From Betaproteobacteria bacterium (GTDB taxonomy: Bacteria; Pseudomonadota; Gammaproteobacteria; Burkholderiales; Usitatibacteraceae): a DNA stretch of 64,000 bases. The notes beneath the pieces were generated by a model. The model was not told the DNA's origin. It ran no database searches and saw only the letters and a program-made list of their open reading frames with translations. The DNA lies in assembly GCA_016708825.1 (NCBI GenBank), contig JADJEZ010000005.1, forward strand, positions 62,001-126,000. The letters are read 5' to 3'. Each line of letters begins with the position of its first letter. Position 1 is the first letter of the stretch. This document shows positions 61,664-64,000 of the stretch, one piece after another. The position numbers and the translations under genes were made by a program.

Positions 61664-63136
61664 TCAGAAACGGGGGATGTCGGGGCGCGGCACGCGGCCG
61701 TCGCGCACGTGCATGCCGCCCCATTCGGCGCAACGCTTGAGGCTGGGAACGGCCTTGCCGGGATTGAGGATGCCTTCCGGGTCGAAGGCGCGCTTCACGT
61801 CGTGGAACGCGGCGATCTCGCCGACGCGGAACTGCAGGCACATCTGCTCGAGCTTCTCGATGCCGACGCCGTGCTCGCCCGTGATCGTGCCGCCATGGTC
61901 GATGCAGAGCTCGAGGATCTTGCCGCCCAGCTCCTCGCTCCTTTCCAGCTCGCCGGCCTTTGCCGAATCGTAGAAGATGCAGGGGTGCATGTTGCCGTCG
62001 CCGGCATGGAAGACGTTGCCGATCACGAGGCCGTACTCCCGGCCCAGCGCATAGATCTTCTCGAGGACCTCGGGCAAGGCACGCCGCGGAATGGTGCCGT
62101 CCATCGTGTAGTAGTCCGGCATCACCGTTGCGAGCGCGGCGAAGGCGCCCTTGCGCGCCTTCCACAGGTTCGCCCTTTCCTCCTCGTCCTTCGCCACGCG
62201 CACTTCCGTCACGCCGCAGCCGGCGAGGATCGCTTCCACCTTCGCGCGCGTCTCCGCGGTCTCCTCGGCGCCCCCGTCGACTTCCACGAGCAGGAGCGCC
62301 TCGGCCCTGGGCAATCCCAGTGCCATGTAGCGCTCGCAGGCGTCGATGACCACGCGGTCCATCATCTCGATCGCCGCCGGGATCACGCCGGCGCCGATGA
62401 TGGCGCCCACGGCCTCGGCCGCGGACTTCACCGTGCCGAAGGCCGCGAGCAGCGTCTCCGTGGCCTCGGGCCGCGGCAGGAGGCGAAGTGTCGCCCGCGT
62501 GATCACGCCCAGGTTGCCTTCGCTGCCGTTCAGGAGCGCGAGGAGATCGTAGCCGGGGGCATCGAGCGCCTCGCCGCCCACCTCGAGCAGGTCGCCCTCC
62601 CCGTCGATCGCGCGCACGGCCATCACGTTGTGCACCGTGAGGCCGTACTTCAGGCAATGCACGCCGCCCGCGTTCTCGGCGATGTTGCCGCCGATCGAGG
62701 AGACGACCTGGCTCGACGGATCCGGGGCGAAGTAGAGCCCCGCCGGAGCCGAGGCTTCGGTGACCTGGGCATTGGGCACGCCCGGCTCGACCGTGGCGAG
62801 GCGCGCGGCGGCATCGACCGAAAGGATGCGGCGCATGCGCGTGAGAACGAGCATGACGCCGTCCGCCCGGGGCGTGGCGCCCCCCGAAATGCCGGTTCCC
62901 GCGCCCCGCGACACGACGGGCACCCCGAGCCGCGCAAGCGCGCGAACGATTTCCCTCACCTGATCCTCGGTGTCGGGAAGTACCGCCGCCATCGGCGTCT
63001 CGCGCCGCTGGACGTAGGCATCCATCTCGAAGGCAACGAGACGCTCGCGCTCGGCAATCACCCGCACGGGGGGCCGCAGGGCCGCGAGCGCCGCCAGCGC
63101 GTCCTCCCGGCAATCCGCGCTCGCCACGGCGTTCAT
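61664..63136 (-). CDS. glcD: Glycolate oxidase subunit GlcD (second copy in operon)
   Basis: A 490-residue flavoprotein. The PCMH-type FAD domain has SRGAGTGISGGATPRADGVM, EPGVPNAQVTEASAPAGL and SSIGGNIAENAGGVHCLKYG. The FAD-oxidase C-terminal domain has the His-rich FHAGDGNMHPCIFYD and the substrate/FAD site HGGTITGEHGVGIEKLEQM, with the usual end GILNPGKAVPSL. This is the true catalytic subunit type that oxidises glycolate or D-lactate. Its ATG shares one base (63136) with the end of an upstream glcD-like gene. Confidence 0.9.
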   Translation of the reverse strand: MNAVASADCREDALAALAALRPPVRVIAERERLVAFEMDAYVQRRETPMAAVLPDTEDQVREIVRALARLGVPVVSRGAGTGISGGATPRADGVMLVLTRMRRILSVDAAARLATVEPGVPNAQVTEASAPAGLYFAPDPSSQVVSSIGGNIAENAGGVHCLKYGLTVHNVMAVRAIDGEGDLLEVGGEALDAPGYDLLALLNGSEGNLGVITRATLRLLPRPEATETLLAAFGTVKSAAEAVGAIIGAGVIPAAIEMMDRVVIDACERYMALGLPRAEALLLVEVDGGAEETAETRAKVEAILAGCGVTEVRVAKDEEERANLWKARKGAFAALATVMPDYYTMDGTIPRRALPEVLEKIYALGREYGLVIGNVFHAGDGNMHPCIFYDSAKAGELERSEELGGKILELCIDHGGTITGEHGVGIEKLEQMCLQFRVGEIAAFHDVKRAFDPEGILNPGKAVPSLKRCAEWGGMHVRDGRVPRPDIPRF

Positions 63137-64000
63137 CAGAACCTCGGCAGGTCGGGATGCGGGAGCCTGCCGCCCTGCACGCGCATCGCGCCGTACTCGG
63201 CGCAGCGATTGAGCGTCGGCACCGCCTTGCCGGGATTCAGGAGCCCGGGCGGATCGAAGGCAGCCTTGACGGCATGGAACTGCGCGAGTTCCGCCGGATT
63301 GAACTGCGCGCACATCTGCCCGATCTTCTCCACGCCGACCCCGTGCTCGCCGGTGATCGTGCCGCCCACCTCGATGCAGAGTTCGAGGATGTTGCCCGCG
63401 TACTCCTCCGTGCGCTCGAACTCGCCGGGAACGTTCGCGTCGTAGAGGATCAGCGGGTGGAGGTTGCCGTCGCCCGCGTGGAACACGTTCGCGCAGCGCA
63501 GCCCGTAGTGCTTCGAGAGTTCCGCGATGCGCCGCAGCACCTTCGCGAGCGCACCGCGCGGGATCGAGCCGTCGATGCAGTAGTAGTCCGGGGAGATGCG
63601 GCCCACGGCCGGAAAGGCGGCCTTCCGCCCCGACCAGAACTTGAGCCGCTCCGCCTCGCTCCCGGAGACCGCGAAGCGCGTGCAGCCGGCCTCGCGCATG
63701 ACCTCGGTGATCTTCGCGATCTCCTCGGCCACTTCCTCGGGCGTGCCGTCGGATTCGCACAGCAGGATCGCCTCGGCCTCGAGGTCGTAGCCGGCGTGCA
63801 CGTAGTCCTCGACCGCCGCGGTGGCCATCTTGTCCATCATCTCCAGGCCCGCCGGCACGATGCCCGCGCCGATCACCTTCGCCACCGCATCGACCGCCGC
63901 CTCCACGTTCGTGAAGGACGCCATGACCACCTGCGCCACCTGCGGCTTCGGGAGCAGCTTCACCGTGACTTCCGTGAGCAGCGCGAGCAGGCCCTCGGAC
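63136..64000 (-). CDS. GlcD-like FAD-linked oxidase, first copy (5' truncated)
   Basis: The window edge cuts the N-terminal FAD domain. The visible 287 codons form the C-terminal domain: EMMDKMATAAVEDYVHAG, PDYYCIDGSIPRGALAKVLR, the motif NVFHAGDGNLHPLILYD and GGTITGEHGVGVEKIGQMC, ending AFDPPGLLNPGKAVPTL. It is a close paralogue of the gene after it, the two sharing most active-site blocks. Both could form one hetero-oligomer, or have separate substrates (glycolate and D-lactate, for example). The tandem arrangement is unusual relative to the E. coli glcDEF. Confidence 0.88.
   Translation of the reverse strand, partial: SEGLLALLTEVTVKLLPKPQVAQVVMASFTNVEAAVDAVAKVIGAGIVPAGLEMMDKMATAAVEDYVHAGYDLEAEAILLCESDGTPEEVAEEIAKITEVMREAGCTRFAVSGSEAERLKFWSGRKAAFPAVGRISPDYYCIDGSIPRGALAKVLRRIAELSKHYGLRCANVFHAGDGNLHPLILYDANVPGEFERTEEYAGNILELCIEVGGTITGEHGVGVEKIGQMCAQFNPAELAQFHAVKAAFDPPGLLNPGKAVPTLNRCAEYGAMRVQGGRLPHPDLPRF

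Overview
The window is a GC-rich, densely coding stretch of a bacterial chromosome, almost certainly from a betaproteobacterium whose genus I cannot name. The evidence is the gene content and order: an hda / HAD phosphatase / pcnB / folK / deoxynucleoside kinase / panB / panC string joined by 4-base overlaps, purM-purN followed by DUF3108 genes and rsmB, rpmB-rpmG beside radC, coaBC-dut, trxA-rho, and a type B rpmE. I saw no tRNA or rRNA gene, CRISPR array, insertion sequence or prophage gene.

Layout. 1-1068: MCE/MlaE lipid-transport genes running off the left edge. 1151-7149 (minus strand): a long vitamin, folate, RNA-processing and replication-control operon (hda to panD). 7327-10229: nadA, convergent with a GAF-GGDEF-EAL protein. 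10294-11434: EF-hand protein, ECF sigma factor and zinc-finger anti-sigma factor. 11562-21627: a TonB-like protein, purM, purN, two DUF3108 proteins, rsmB, a phospholipase D-like protein, an MscS channel, a fatty acid desaturase and an SDR/DUF2867 protein. 21710-26478: rpmG, rpmB, radC, coaBC, dut, cbiX, a lipoprotein, a DUF192 protein, a PuuD-like membrane protein and a 32-residue membrane peptide. 26595-32918: ybiB-like, srkA, a LysR regulator, small genes, yceH, corA and a hydrolase. 32920-39031: an AddAB-type helicase-nuclease pair. 39099-44461: a CsoR-family repressor divergent from a DUF2892 / thioredoxin / RND efflux operon. 44558-50920: two sensor kinases followed by a bd-type oxidase. 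50946-53810: fdxA, trxA, rho, rpmE2. 53935-59267: a GT-C glycosyltransferase, a P2A-type ATPase and an MgtE-like transporter. 59356-64000: a glycolate oxidase operon with two GlcD-like subunits.

Most of this is housekeeping. The main caution is quality. Between about 11.2 and 21.2 kb nearly every gene, including purM, purN and rsmB, is broken by one or more single-base indels, while flanking regions are nearly clean (isolated cases near 25.99 and 36.77 kb). I read this as sequence or assembly error, annotate the reconstructed genes, and give the approximate breakpoints.

The most interesting regulatory structure is the CsoR-type intergenic region (39413-39493). It has two divergent promoters, each with a 17-base spacer, and each carrying a near-identical 16-base ATAC-N8-GTAT operator across spacer and -10 box. 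Other items worth a second look are an imperfect inverted repeat inserted in frame into hda, a stem-loop that would hide the ribosome binding site of the GGDEF-EAL gene, a C-rich rut-like leader before rho, a strongly promoted 61-codon orphan gene, and a 32-residue membrane peptide translationally coupled to the PuuD-like gene.
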